A stretch of 26,986 bases of DNA from a virus. Location of the stretch: IMG/VR virus record IMGVR_UViG_3300028177_000028, positions 1 to 26,986 of that record; one strand, written 5' to 3'. The position numbers and the translations under genes were made by a program. Positions 14,258 to 20,750 of this stretch are shown in pieces. The notes beneath the pieces were generated by a model. It saw only the letters and a program-made list of their open reading frames with translations, was not told the DNA's origin and did no database searches. Within the stretch, counting starts at the first letter, position 1; every line of letters starts with the position of its first letter.

Positions 14258-14617
14258 TTATGAAATCGCGTAATTTTTTTCAGACCACATAATATGCTGT
14301 TGTTTACCAGAAGCACCACCTCGAGTTCGACCATCAATTTTAATATGACCAGACTTCTTAAGACTGCTATATTTAGATGTGATACTACCATATGGAACGC
14401 CGGGCAACGCTTTCAACACCTCATCCGAAGTTACACCTTTTTTACCTGCTGAATTGATTACTTTAAGTACTCTTTCAGATTGTGTTAAAGATGATTTGCG
14501 TCGTGCTGATGATGGTGCAATTTCAGTTAAAACTTTGTTAATTTTAAACATGTATCCATTCAAACGGTTTACTAATTTTTCGTTCTTTTTAACTTCTTTC
14601 TTCAATGAATTTTTCAT
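14258..14617 (-). CDS. Winged-helix DNA-binding protein (putative regulator)
   Basis: The 119-residue protein has a basic helical N-terminus (MKNSLKKEVKKNEKLVNRLN) that may form a coiled coil. A winged-helix core follows at about 45-110: SERVLKVINSAGKKGVTSDE, VLKALPGVPYGSITSKYSSL, KKSGHIKI, then a wing rich in Arg/Gly. The pattern (helix, GVTSDEV helix, recognition helix ITSKYSSLKKSG, beta wing) is typical of transcription regulators. The Shine-Dalgarno AGGAG precedes the ATG. GGTTAAC motifs lie both downstream (14235) and upstream (14751, 14773) of the gene, making them candidate operators. The target is unknown. Confidence 0.75.
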   Translation of the reverse strand: MKNSLKKEVKKNEKLVNRLNGYMFKINKVLTEIAPSSARRKSSLTQSERVLKVINSAGKKGVTSDEVLKALPGVPYGSITSKYSSLKKSGHIKIDGRTRGGASGKQQHIMWSEKNYAIS

Positions 14618-14664
14618 CGTTTTATTCTCCTATGTTATATAATTTTTAACTTATGTTGAAATCG

Positions 14665-14691
14665 GAAATAACATATTTTTTATGTTATTTC
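14665..14691. repeat. Inverted repeat upstream of the winged-helix gene
   Basis: GAAATAACAT (14665-14674) and ATGTTATTTC (14682-14691) are perfect 10-bp arms around a 7-nt loop. No T-run follows on either strand, so an operator or RNA structure in the leader of the winged-helix gene is more likely than a terminator. The 154-nt gap 14642-14795 that holds it also contains two GGTTAAC motifs and no ORF that I support. Confidence 0.55.
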
Positions 14692-14750
14692 TCAATCAAC
14701 AAATGCATTATAATCATAGAAAATTTATATATGTGAATAATTTTTGGTGT

Positions 14751-14779
14751 GGTTAACCTAAACAATGATTTCGGGTTAA
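14751..14779. promoter_or_regulatory. GGTTAAC direct repeats (candidate operator)
   Basis: GGTTAACC occurs at 14751-14758 and GGTTAAC again at 14773-14779, 22 nt apart, upstream of the winged-helix gene. A third copy, GGTTAACC at 14235-14242, lies just past its stop. TTAACATATAA follows both the 14235 and 14773 copies. Repeated palindromic motifs around a regulator gene fit autoregulation, but this is inferred from position only. Confidence 0.35.
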
Positions 14780-14795
14780 CATATAAGATATGCTA

Positions 14796-15005
14796 TTATG
14801 TTTTGGGGCTTGTTGTTTTATAATCATCGATAACATTTGATATGTCATCTGCAATATCCTGCATTACATCTTTAATTTCGGAATGTGTGGCGAACATCAA
14901 TCTTGCCCATTCATCATCTGTAAAAACTTCACTTGCAGGAGCACTAGAATGTTTATCTATAATTGCTTTTTTCTCTGCTTTGGATAACTTACGATTAGTC
15001 ATCAT
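14796..15005 (-). CDS. Small helical hypothetical protein
   Basis: Starting at the ATG at 15005 gives 69 residues (MMTNRKLSKAEKKAIIDKHS); the next ATG at 15002 is equally possible, and a TTG at 15011 is less likely. The start region overlaps the stop of the 76-residue acidic gene, so translation is coupled. The N-terminal third is basic and the C-terminal two thirds acidic and helical (EIKDVMQDIADDISNVIDDY). No family is recognised. It is the last gene of the acidic cluster at 14796-16540. Confidence 0.6.
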   Translation of the reverse strand: MMTNRKLSKAEKKAIIDKHSSAPASEVFTDDEWARLMFATHSEIKDVMQDIADDISNVIDDYKTTSPKT

Positions 15006-15225
15006 CTTCAAGTCGCCACTCTACATCAGTGCCACAATCCTTTTCTCGTACTAACTCACCTTCGTAACGTAAATCTTCGTCAATGGATTCTGTGTCATCA
15101 AGAAATGAATCAACATCTCCGTCGAACTCATCATCAAGACGCTTTTCTTGCTCATCGGTTAGTGTAATTTCAGTTTTGTACCACAGTGTTGTGGTATTGG
15201 TTTCCATTCTAATTAATCGTTTCAT
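14995..15225 (-). CDS. Small highly acidic protein
   Basis: The start at 15225 (MKRLIRMETNTTTLWYKTEI) is chosen because GGAG lies 8 nt upstream; an ATG at 15246 would overlap the previous gene and lacks a good ribosome site. The product has 76 residues. After a short basic start it is dominated by Asp/Glu (RLDDEFDGDVDSFLDDTESI) and ends in EWRLEDDD. This fits the style of the neighbouring acidic proteins and of phage DNA-mimic or inhibitor proteins, but no family is recognised. It overlaps the next gene by about 10 nt. Confidence 0.65.
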   Translation of the reverse strand: MKRLIRMETNTTTLWYKTEITLTDEQEKRLDDEFDGDVDSFLDDTESIDEDLRYEGELVREKDCGTDVEWRLEDDD

Positions 15226-15227
15226 TG

Positions 15228-15923
15228 CTATTCTCCGTGTTTCCAAAGGTACACGTAAATTCCTTTGCCTGTTGAATCTCCGCCTTCGTTATCTAAATCT
15301 TCGCCGTCGTAAGTTATATCTGCTATTAAGTCTGCACCAGTTCTCCAATCCTCAGCAGTAAACACTGTGATTTTTGATTTATCGAACTCTTCATCAATTT
15401 CAAATGTAGCATCAAAGAAGTTACCTTTTTCGTAACTTTCATATGTAACCATGTACTTCTTATCTATAAATTCTTGCCAAGTTGCTTTTTCGGCAGATGT
15501 CCACGTAGTATCGCATCTAATTTCGGTCTCGTCATCTGGCTCGTCTTTGTAAACTGCTTCGCCTATCACTACATCATCTACTGGTGGCGAGTAGAATTCA
15601 TTATCTGCGTCGTCTGGGTCTGTGAAAATACTTACACCATTTACTTCAACCTCAATGCGAGCATCATCAAACCCAATGCGCCAATAGTGGTCCACCATTC
15701 CAGGTGCATCGGAAATGAATTCACCATCTCTAAACTCTGCGAACTTAGGTATTTCAAATTCCATTTCGTCGTCGTCCCATGCAGAAATGTAGGTTTCTAA
15801 ATCTCCGTCTCCGTGCTCTACTGCATGTTCTTCCCACCATTCGTACGCTTCTTTCGATAATGCAACGTGTACTGTCTCGCAACCACCGCCGTATGTACTA
15901 ATATGTATTTTATTTTTTGGCAT
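15228..15923 (-). CDS. Acidic hypothetical protein, 231 residues
   Basis: A strongly acidic, tryptophan-containing, beta-rich protein. The N-terminal part (ISTYGGGCETVHVALSKEAY, then EWWEEHAVEHGDGDLETYIS) and the C-terminal part (YMVTYESYEKGNFFDATFEI) may be separate domains joined by an Asp-rich linker near 105-135. No signal peptide, membrane segment or metal site is clear. The Shine-Dalgarno AGGAG precedes the ATG at 15923. It is in one apparent operon with the other acidic genes. Acidic surface proteins of this kind in phages can mimic DNA or bind host enzymes; here that is only a suggestion. Confidence 0.7.
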   Translation of the reverse strand: MPKNKIHISTYGGGCETVHVALSKEAYEWWEEHAVEHGDGDLETYISAWDDDEMEFEIPKFAEFRDGEFISDAPGMVDHYWRIGFDDARIEVEVNGVSIFTDPDDADNEFYSPPVDDVVIGEAVYKDEPDDETEIRCDTTWTSAEKATWQEFIDKKYMVTYESYEKGNFFDATFEIDEEFDKSKITVFTAEDWRTGADLIADITYDGEDLDNEGGDSTGKGIYVYLWKHGE

Positions 15924-15944
15924 CTTATTCTCCTGTGTTATAAA

Positions 15945-16313
15945 TTATGCATCTGTGATACTTTCACAAAATTCTTGGAACTCGTCGTACGAATCCATTT
16001 GCTCCGCTTCGCTCAGTTCTTCCATTGCAAAAACGAATCCTTTGTTCCAATTATACGATTCTTCAAAATCATCCTCGTTGTACGTGGCATCAAATAACAG
16101 TCTAATGCGCATGGTATCGATATATACATCTTGTACCCTTTGATACAATTGTCCACTGTACCCATCGGTAAAGTCAAAACCCTCAGGTACTGTAATATCA
16201 AGAAAGTCCGTTGCGTTACTGTATACAATGTCTGTTTCTTCGTAAAATATAACTACAGCACATGCTTGGCAGAATTGTTCTTTTTGTTCAGTGTTTAAAT
16301 CATGTATTTCCAT
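15945..16313 (-). CDS. Acidic hypothetical protein, 122 residues
   Basis: An Asp/Glu-rich protein with a predicted alpha/beta pattern (EQFCQACAVVIFYEETDIVY, later FEESYNWNKGFVFAMEELSE). It has Cys residues but no recognisable metal motif. Its start overlaps the stop of the 75-residue gene (TAATG) with GGAG just upstream, so the two are co-translated. The family is not recognised. Confidence 0.65.
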   Translation of the reverse strand: MEIHDLNTEQKEQFCQACAVVIFYEETDIVYSNATDFLDITVPEGFDFTDGYSGQLYQRVQDVYIDTMRIRLLFDATYNEDDFEESYNWNKGFVFAMEELSEAEQMDSYDEFQEFCESITDA

Positions 16314-16540
16314 TACTTAATCTCCTTAGTTGACATCCATTCGCGTCCTGTTTCGATATTATCAGATTTTGCATCGTAATTGTAAACACATTCGTTTGAC
16401 CAATCCATGTCTTCTTCAAGTTCTTCATCTAGTGCTTCTTCTGATTCCGCTTCGTATGTGTTAACCACAGTTTCAAATAAGTCTTCACTCTCATCATTGT
16501 AGTGTGAAAAGTATCTAAATGTTACTTCATATTTTGGCAT
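16313..16540 (-). CDS. Small acidic protein, first of the acidic cluster
   Basis: A 75-residue protein starting with a beta hairpin-like stretch (MPKYEVTFRYFSHYNDESED) followed by an acidic helix (EAESEEALDEELEEDMDW). The layout, strand plus an E-A-E-S-E-E-A-type helix, recalls small beta-alpha phage proteins of unknown role. GAGGAG lies 5 nt before the ATG. Its stop overlaps the next start (TAATG). It follows the ion channel gene on the same strand, after a gap of about 40 nt, so the acidic genes and channel may share transcripts. Confidence 0.7.
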   Translation of the reverse strand: MPKYEVTFRYFSHYNDESEDLFETVVNTYEAESEEALDEELEEDMDWSNECVYNYDAKSDNIETGREWMSTKEIK

Positions 16541-16579
16541 AATGCTCCTCGTGTTTATATAATAACCACATTGATTATA

Positions 16580-17434
16580 CTACTTTTTATCTTGTAGCAT
16601 ATGTTGTTTTAATGACGATTCCATGCTTGTGATTTGTTGCTGTAAAGCAAGTACAACTTCGTGTGTGTCGTGTACTTCAAACGCTTCGCCTTTGCCCATT
16701 TCTTTACTGTGCTTTTCGTGCTCTTGACTAAACACATCAATAACGACACCAATCATCATGTTTAAGAATACAAATGCGTTTAAGAAGATAAAACTAAGGA
16801 AGTAAATCCAAGCAAGTGGGTACACGTCCATTACAGCGTACATAACTTCTGACCAATTATCAAACGTAACTACACGGAACATTGTAATCATTGCTACTGA
16901 AATATTGCCCCATAAGTCTGGGTCAACTGTGTTGAAGAACATACTACCTACGGCGCCGTACATATAGAATATAACAAACATAAGCAGTACCACGTATCCC
17001 ATCCTAGGAATTGCTTTAAGTAGCGCACCTACTAACATACGTAGTTCTGGTACGAATGAAATTAGTCGTAGTACTCTAAAGATACGCAACAGTCTAGCAA
17101 GTAGTACAGTTTCGCTGTCGTCTATTGGAATTAAACTAACAGTTACGATGATTGTATCAAAAACGTTCCATCCGCGCTTAAAGAAGTTTTTAAATTGTGG
17201 TTCAACCATCATCCTAATAATGATTTCAAACAGAAAGAATATAGTAATACCAAAGTCAAGTAATTCAAGTAGTGACATTGACCACGTAGGTAAGTTGTAT
17301 GTATTTGCACCAATTGCCAATGCCGAAACGACAATAACAACTATTACGAGTGTTTCGAAAATTTTACAAGTGTGTATGCCATCCAATCGTTCGATTAGAG
17401 TTACGTACTTTGATTTGATTGTGTGGATTGTCAT
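16580..17434 (-). CDS. Single-domain voltage-gated cation channel (NaChBac/BacNav-like)
   Basis: This 284-residue inner-membrane protein has six predicted segments: S1 26-43, S2 59-76 (Glu70), S3 88-103 (Asp93), S4 110-125, S5 145-168, S6 207-238. S4 carries Arg114, 117, 120 and 123 at every third position, the voltage sensor. The pore loop reads TFDNWSE (190-196), aligning with TLESWSM of bacterial sodium channels. Asp replaces the key Glu, as in the engineered calcium-selective filter TLDDWSD. A C-terminal helix (255-280, VVLALQQQITSMESSLKQHM) fits the coiled coil that holds the tetramer. Length matches bacterial channels (about 260-290). No Shine-Dalgarno sequence is seen; the ATG lies at the end of an inverted repeat. 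It could depolarise the host or carry Na+/Ca2+; that is inference. Confidence 0.92.
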   Translation of the reverse strand: MTIHTIKSKYVTLIERLDGIHTCKIFETLVIVVIVVSALAIGANTYNLPTWSMSLLELLDFGITIFFLFEIIIRMMVEPQFKNFFKRGWNVFDTIIVTVSLIPIDDSETVLLARLLRIFRVLRLISFVPELRMLVGALLKAIPRMGYVVLLMFVIFYMYGAVGSMFFNTVDPDLWGNISVAMITMFRVVTFDNWSEVMYAVMDVYPLAWIYFLSFIFLNAFVFLNMMIGVVIDVFSQEHEKHSKEMGKGEAFEVHDTHEVVLALQQQITSMESSLKQHMLQDKK

Positions 17435-17468
17435 AATACATATAGGTTAGATAGTTCTATGTATTATA
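17433..17468 (-). promoter_or_regulatory. Start-codon hairpin with TATAATAC at the channel gene
   Basis: ATAATACATA and TATGTATTAT form perfect 10-bp arms (17433-17442 and 17458-17467 on the plus strand) with a 15-nt loop. On the minus strand the 3' arm ends with the AT of the channel's ATG. The promoter-like TATAATAC (17468-17461) overlaps the 5' arm, so RNA started there would begin inside the loop and leave the start codon free. Confidence 0.55.
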
Positions 17469-17499
17469 ACTGAAAATAACAAAATGGTTATTGTGTTTT

Positions 17500-17685
17500 T
17501 TACTGAAGTTCTCTAATCAATTCATCACATAATGCTTGTGCTGATTCTGCTATATGCTTGGAATCATCGTCATAAGTAGTTAACACAATACTGTCCAATA
17601 AAGTCTTAATACCATTTAATTTAACAGAGCATTCATCCATTGAATGTTTGTATGTAGATGGTTGTAGTTTTTCTAAATTATTCAT
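17500..17685 (-). CDS. Small hypothetical protein
   Basis: The start at 17685 (MNNLEKLQPSTYKHSMDECS) is preferred because GGGAG lies 9 nt upstream; an in-frame ATG at 17733 overlaps the stop of the 51-residue gene as ATGGTAA and could also be used. The product has 61 residues (77 with the longer start) and is mostly helical, with an acidic C-terminus (SAQALCDELIRELQ). No family is recognised. A short inverted repeat AATAAC/GTTATT lies between this gene and the channel. Confidence 0.6.
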   Translation of the reverse strand: MNNLEKLQPSTYKHSMDECSVKLNGIKTLLDSIVLTTYDDDSKHIAESAQALCDELIRELQ

Positions 17686-17726
17686 TGGTTTTGTCTCCCA
17701 TATATTAGAATCTTTTGTGATTGGTC

Positions 17727-17882
17727 TTACCATTTTTCGTGTCTAATTTTTCTATTCATAACACGTTTGAGAAACTTACCCGTTCCAGAATGCCACCTAT
17801 GTGCTTTATGCCATTTTTTAGAAGTCCAATCTTTAATAACATCAATGGTATGTAACTTTAATTTTTTAACTTGTTCCTTCAT
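17727..17882 (-). CDS. Small basic, tryptophan-rich protein (51 residues)
   Basis: The ORF runs from ATG 17882 to TAA 17729-17727. A strong Shine-Dalgarno GGAGGG directly precedes the ATG, which supports it as a real gene despite its size. The product begins MKEQVKKLKLHTIDVIKDWT and continues with SKKWHKAHRWHSGTGKFLKR; it is strongly basic with four Trp. A nucleic-acid-binding role is plausible from composition. Its stop overlaps the possible upstream start of the next gene (ATGGTAA). It is divergent from the plus-strand endonuclease gene. Confidence 0.6.
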   Translation of the reverse strand: MKEQVKKLKLHTIDVIKDWTSKKWHKAHRWHSGTGKFLKRVMNRKIRHEKW

Positions 17883-17961
17883 AACCCTCCTAATGTTTTA
17901 TTTTCTTAAGTCAATAATACTTATACACATACAAAGAACCTTATATATTTTTTTACCCTCG

Positions 17962-17969
17962 TATAAATA
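17962..17969 (+). promoter_or_regulatory. Late promoter TATAAATA for the endonuclease gene
   Basis: A perfect TATAAATAC on the plus strand, 27 nt before the ATG at 17996, with AGAGGG as Shine-Dalgarno in between. It is on the opposite strand from nearly all other genes, so the endonuclease carries its own phage-type promoter. Confidence 0.7.
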
Positions 17970-17995
17970 CGTTATATATCAAGCAGAGGGTAAAC

Positions 17996-19231
17996 ATGTG
18001 GATTTACAAAAATAAAGAATTTACGGAGGATATTAGTGAATATGATTCATTTGTATATCTAATAACTAGATTGAGTGATGATGAGATTAAACCAAAGTAT
18101 TACATTGGTAAAAAAACATTTTGGTTTAAAAATAGAAAAAAAATTCCAGGGAGAAAAACACGAAAAATAATAAAAACGGAATCAAATTGGGTATCTTACT
18201 ATGGTTCATCAAATTGGCTCGAGGAAGTTATTAATGAAGAAGGTAAAGAAAACTTCAGAAGAGAAATTATCCATCTATGTTCTTCAAAAGGGGAATCATA
18301 CATATTGGAAGCAAAAGAACAGATGCAAAATAATGTATTGTCGAAGAAGTATAGTAATGGTATTAAGAAATTCTATAATAAGCATATTTTGGGGAAATAC
18401 ACAAAAGAATATTTTTCAACACGTGAATTGACTGAACTCATGTCATTCGAAAATGATATGAATCCATGTGGAATGATATGGATAACAAATGGCACGGAGA
18501 GCAAACAAATAAAAGAAATAGATGAAATTTTAAGTGGGTGGGAGCGTGGGTATCATTTTGGCAAGAATTACTGTTGGGTTAATAATGGAAGGGATGAAAA
18601 AAAAATATTACGTAGTGATATAAACAGTTTGATTTATAGAGAATGGAACGTCGGTAGATTATACTCACCATCGAAAAATAAAAAATGTATTCATAAGGGT
18701 GATAACATAAAGTACATCACAAAAGAAGAAGTTGATTCATACGTTGATGATGGGTGGGTGATAGGTAATACTAAATTAAGAAAGACATTAGAGGAAAGAA
18801 ACAAACTGCACGTATGCAATGATGATTCAAAGACACAAAAACTAGTTTCAAATCACGATATTAAAAACTTTTTATTAGAGAATCCCACGTGGCGAATCGG
18901 GCAATTCAAACGTGGGAACTTCACAACAGAAAATAAAGTTTTTGCCTATGATATGATGAGTAATGAAAAGGTTCAAGTAACAAAAGATGAATACAATAAT
19001 AACAAAAACTTGACTAGTGTTAAAACAAGAATGGTTAAGGTTAAACGAAAAAATAAAATTGTTTTTGAAGGGTTTTTACCACTTTTCTTCCAAAACTACG
19101 ATGTTCCAACTACACCATTTAATAAAAAATTAAGACTTGGTGATACCACCAAAATAGTAATCATTAAAGGGAAAAATAAGTGGATTACTGACGAAGGGTG
19201 GTCAATTGCTGAAATTACAAAAAAGGCATGA
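17996..19231 (+). CDS. GIY-YIG (SegE-like) homing-type endonuclease
   Basis: The 411-residue protein has a GIY-YIG-type nuclease domain at 18-120: VYLIT (20-24), KYYIGKK (34-40), then WVSYYGSSNWLEEVI, F-R-R-E-I-I-H-L-C and a Glu in ILEAKEQMQNN, the layout of T4 SegE-like free-standing endonucleases. Residues about 155-270 hold repeats of the type W-x-x-NG...GW-x-x-G (MIWITNGTESKQIKEIDEIL then SGWERGYHFG; CIHKGDNIKYITKEEVD then DGWVIG), common in the DNA-binding parts of homing enzymes. It is one of only two plus-strand genes, with its own late promoter, and A/K-rich unlike its neighbours, as expected for a mobile gene. The target site is unknown. Confidence 0.8.
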   Translation: MWIYKNKEFTEDISEYDSFVYLITRLSDDEIKPKYYIGKKTFWFKNRKKIPGRKTRKIIKTESNWVSYYGSSNWLEEVINEEGKENFRREIIHLCSSKGESYILEAKEQMQNNVLSKKYSNGIKKFYNKHILGKYTKEYFSTRELTELMSFENDMNPCGMIWITNGTESKQIKEIDEILSGWERGYHFGKNYCWVNNGRDEKKILRSDINSLIYREWNVGRLYSPSKNKKCIHKGDNIKYITKEEVDSYVDDGWVIGNTKLRKTLEERNKLHVCNDDSKTQKLVSNHDIKNFLLENPTWRIGQFKRGNFTTENKVFAYDMMSNEKVQVTKDEYNNNKNLTSVKTRMVKVKRKNKIVFEGFLPLFFQNYDVPTTPFNKKLRLGDTTKIVIIKGKNKWITDEGWSIAEITKKA

Positions 19232-19246
19232 ACTTTAGAACAGTTT

Positions 19247-19333
19247 CTTAAAGAACTCTTTAATGTCGTCCATGTAATCGTTAATAATCCACCCTGCGAT
19301 AAATCCTAGTACAAATGTTATAGTTAAAAACAT
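19247..19333 (-). CDS. 28-residue single-span membrane peptide coupled to the lipase
   Basis: The frame from ATG 19333 to TAA 19249-19247 encodes MFLTITFVLGFIAGWIINDY followed by MDDIKRVL. Residues 2-17 form one hydrophobic segment with a small-residue G-x-x-x-G-type face; the tail is charged. The ATG overlaps the lipase stop (TAATG), and AGAAG precedes it, so it can be translated by re-initiation. Short hydrophobic peptides beside a lipase suggest a membrane or lysis role, or an anchor, but none is shown. Real existence is moderately supported. Confidence 0.5.
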
Positions 19334-20289
19334 TACTTCTTCTCCTTTTTAGGGTCTTCTAAGAATGATTCACGGTCTTTCCAAAGCAACTCTTTAGCAC
19401 CTTTAATCTTAGGGTCGATATTTGCTATGTAATTGTCCATGAAGTGGTCAGGCATTTCTTTAAACATTTCCCACATTGAAAACCCTTCCTTTGCCGCGTT
19501 CAACCAAAATGAATTAACTCCGTTACCACGTGCTTGTGCCTGCTCTAAGAAGCAGTAGTACTCGTCATTGCATAACTTAACCATCTCACCGAAATGCACA
19601 TAACGTTTAAACATATACATTAACTCGACTGGTGGAACCAATGGAACAATGTCAGTTTCGTTAACTACACGTGTTAGTGGCAAATGTCCCCATTTCGCTC
19701 TGCCGTCTTTGTCAAATGCTTTTGGTTGCCCGAATGTAATAATCTTTCCTAGGTTCATCTTTGCTTGGTCTGTGTAAGCACCTACAATTAATGCTTCTGC
19801 GCCACCTAATGAATGGCCAGTAACATTAATAACATAATCCTTATCAGTCATTTTAGATGCTAAATCATCGAATATCATTTCAGCGGCTTTGTGGAATCCA
19901 CTATGCACTTTGCAATCTAAACGGTTTGATTTATCTTTATCGAACTTCATATCTTGCATTGCATTTTTAAAGTTGCTAGTGCCACGTATAACAATAGTGT
20001 ATGTCTTTGCTGTAACGTCTGTAATAAGCATAAAACGTATCTTTTTAATAACATTAACATATGCATTAGGATACTTTTTATTAATCTTCTTGTCGTCTTT
20101 TTCGTAAATAAATCTTGCTAGTTCAGCATAATGTTTAATTTCTTTCCAATTAACATCATGTGATTTTGTGAAATCTTGCTTGTACTGTTGTCCTAAGTTG
20201 TACTTACGTTGCATACGTTTTACAACTTTCTTACCTACCCAAGCGTAAAGTTTACCTAATAAGTACTGTTTTGCTAACCATGCTCCCAT
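19333..20289 (-). CDS. Class 3 lipase-like alpha/beta hydrolase
   Basis: The 318-residue protein matches the Lipase_3 family. VIRGT (100-104) is the oxyanion-hole strand, VHSGFH (128-133) is the usual motif before helix B, and TGHSLGGAEA (157-166) has nucleophile Ser160. ITFGQPKAF precedes NETDIVPLVPP (Asp213), and KRYVHFGE gives His232, completing the triad. The N-terminal 40 residues are basic and amphipathic (YLLGKLYAWVGKKVVKRMQR) and may bind membrane; there is no cleavable signal peptide. Family members cut acyl ester bonds in lipids. A role in host lysis or membrane remodelling is inferred. AATAAATA lies 30 nt before the ATG, suggesting late expression. A 28-residue membrane peptide is coupled downstream. 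Confidence 0.88.
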   Translation of the reverse strand: MGAWLAKQYLLGKLYAWVGKKVVKRMQRKYNLGQQYKQDFTKSHDVNWKEIKHYAELARFIYEKDDKKINKKYPNAYVNVIKKIRFMLITDVTAKTYTIVIRGTSNFKNAMQDMKFDKDKSNRLDCKVHSGFHKAAEMIFDDLASKMTDKDYVINVTGHSLGGAEALIVGAYTDQAKMNLGKIITFGQPKAFDKDGRAKWGHLPLTRVVNETDIVPLVPPVELMYMFKRYVHFGEMVKLCNDEYYCFLEQAQARGNGVNSFWLNAAKEGFSMWEMFKEMPDHFMDNYIANIDPKIKGAKELLWKDRESFLEDPKKEKK

Positions 20290-20318
20290 GTTGGGCTCCT
20301 AAAAATAATATACGCATA

Positions 20319-20326
20319 TATTTATT
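20319..20326 (-). promoter_or_regulatory. Late promoter-like AATAAATA for the lipase
   Basis: The minus strand reads AATAAATA 30 nt before the lipase ATG at 20289, within the spacing range of the other late motifs. It lies in the gap between the repeat protein gene and the lipase. Confidence 0.45.
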
Positions 20327-20357
20327 CTTAGTTGCCGTTTTATGGATTTTGGTTATT

Positions 20358-20750
20358 TTAGTACCTGATTTTTCCTTTAACCACCAATGAACTTGGTAAA
20401 TCCTCTTTCTCTATTGGAGTTCCATTTAGGTCTAAACTCCCACCAACGGTTAAATTCTCAGGAAGTACTCTTACACTAGTTCCACTAAGGTTTAAATTCT
20501 TACCAACAGTTAGATTGTTAGGGAGTGTGGTATGATGTCTTGGTAACCACAAACTACCATCCACTGTTAGTCCATCTTTGAGTTGAACTTCAAGTACAGA
20601 ATCATATGGGAATGGAAGATTGTCATCTAGTACCAAATCATAACTCCTAACATGATTGCTGTCGTCCAATCCCTTGCGTTTCAAAATATCACTAATATCG
20701 GGAGTAATTAACTCACTCGGATTACTGTGGAATTTATAGATATTCAGCAT
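20358..20750 (-). CDS. Repeat protein with 20-residue LTVGGSLDL-type repeats
   Basis: The start at 20750 (MLNIYKFHSNPSELITPDIS) gives 130 residues and a 17-nt overlap with the preceding gene; a longer frame from 20909 would overlap it by 176 nt and looks unnatural. Residues 61-130 hold repeats about every 20 residues: LTVDGSLWLP, LTVGKNLNLSGTSVRVLP, LTVGGSLDLNGTPIEKEDLP and LVVKGKI. This is the pattern of phage leucine-rich or beta-solenoid repeats (LP-x-x-LTVGGSLDL-x-GT-x-I). I recall such repeats fused to the C-terminus of proteins like the overlapping upstream one, so the pair may be a split gene. The function is unknown. Confidence 0.7.
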   Translation of the reverse strand: MLNIYKFHSNPSELITPDISDILKRKGLDDSNHVRSYDLVLDDNLPFPYDSVLEVQLKDGLTVDGSLWLPRHHTTLPNNLTVGKNLNLSGTSVRVLPENLTVGGSLDLNGTPIEKEDLPSSLVVKGKIRY

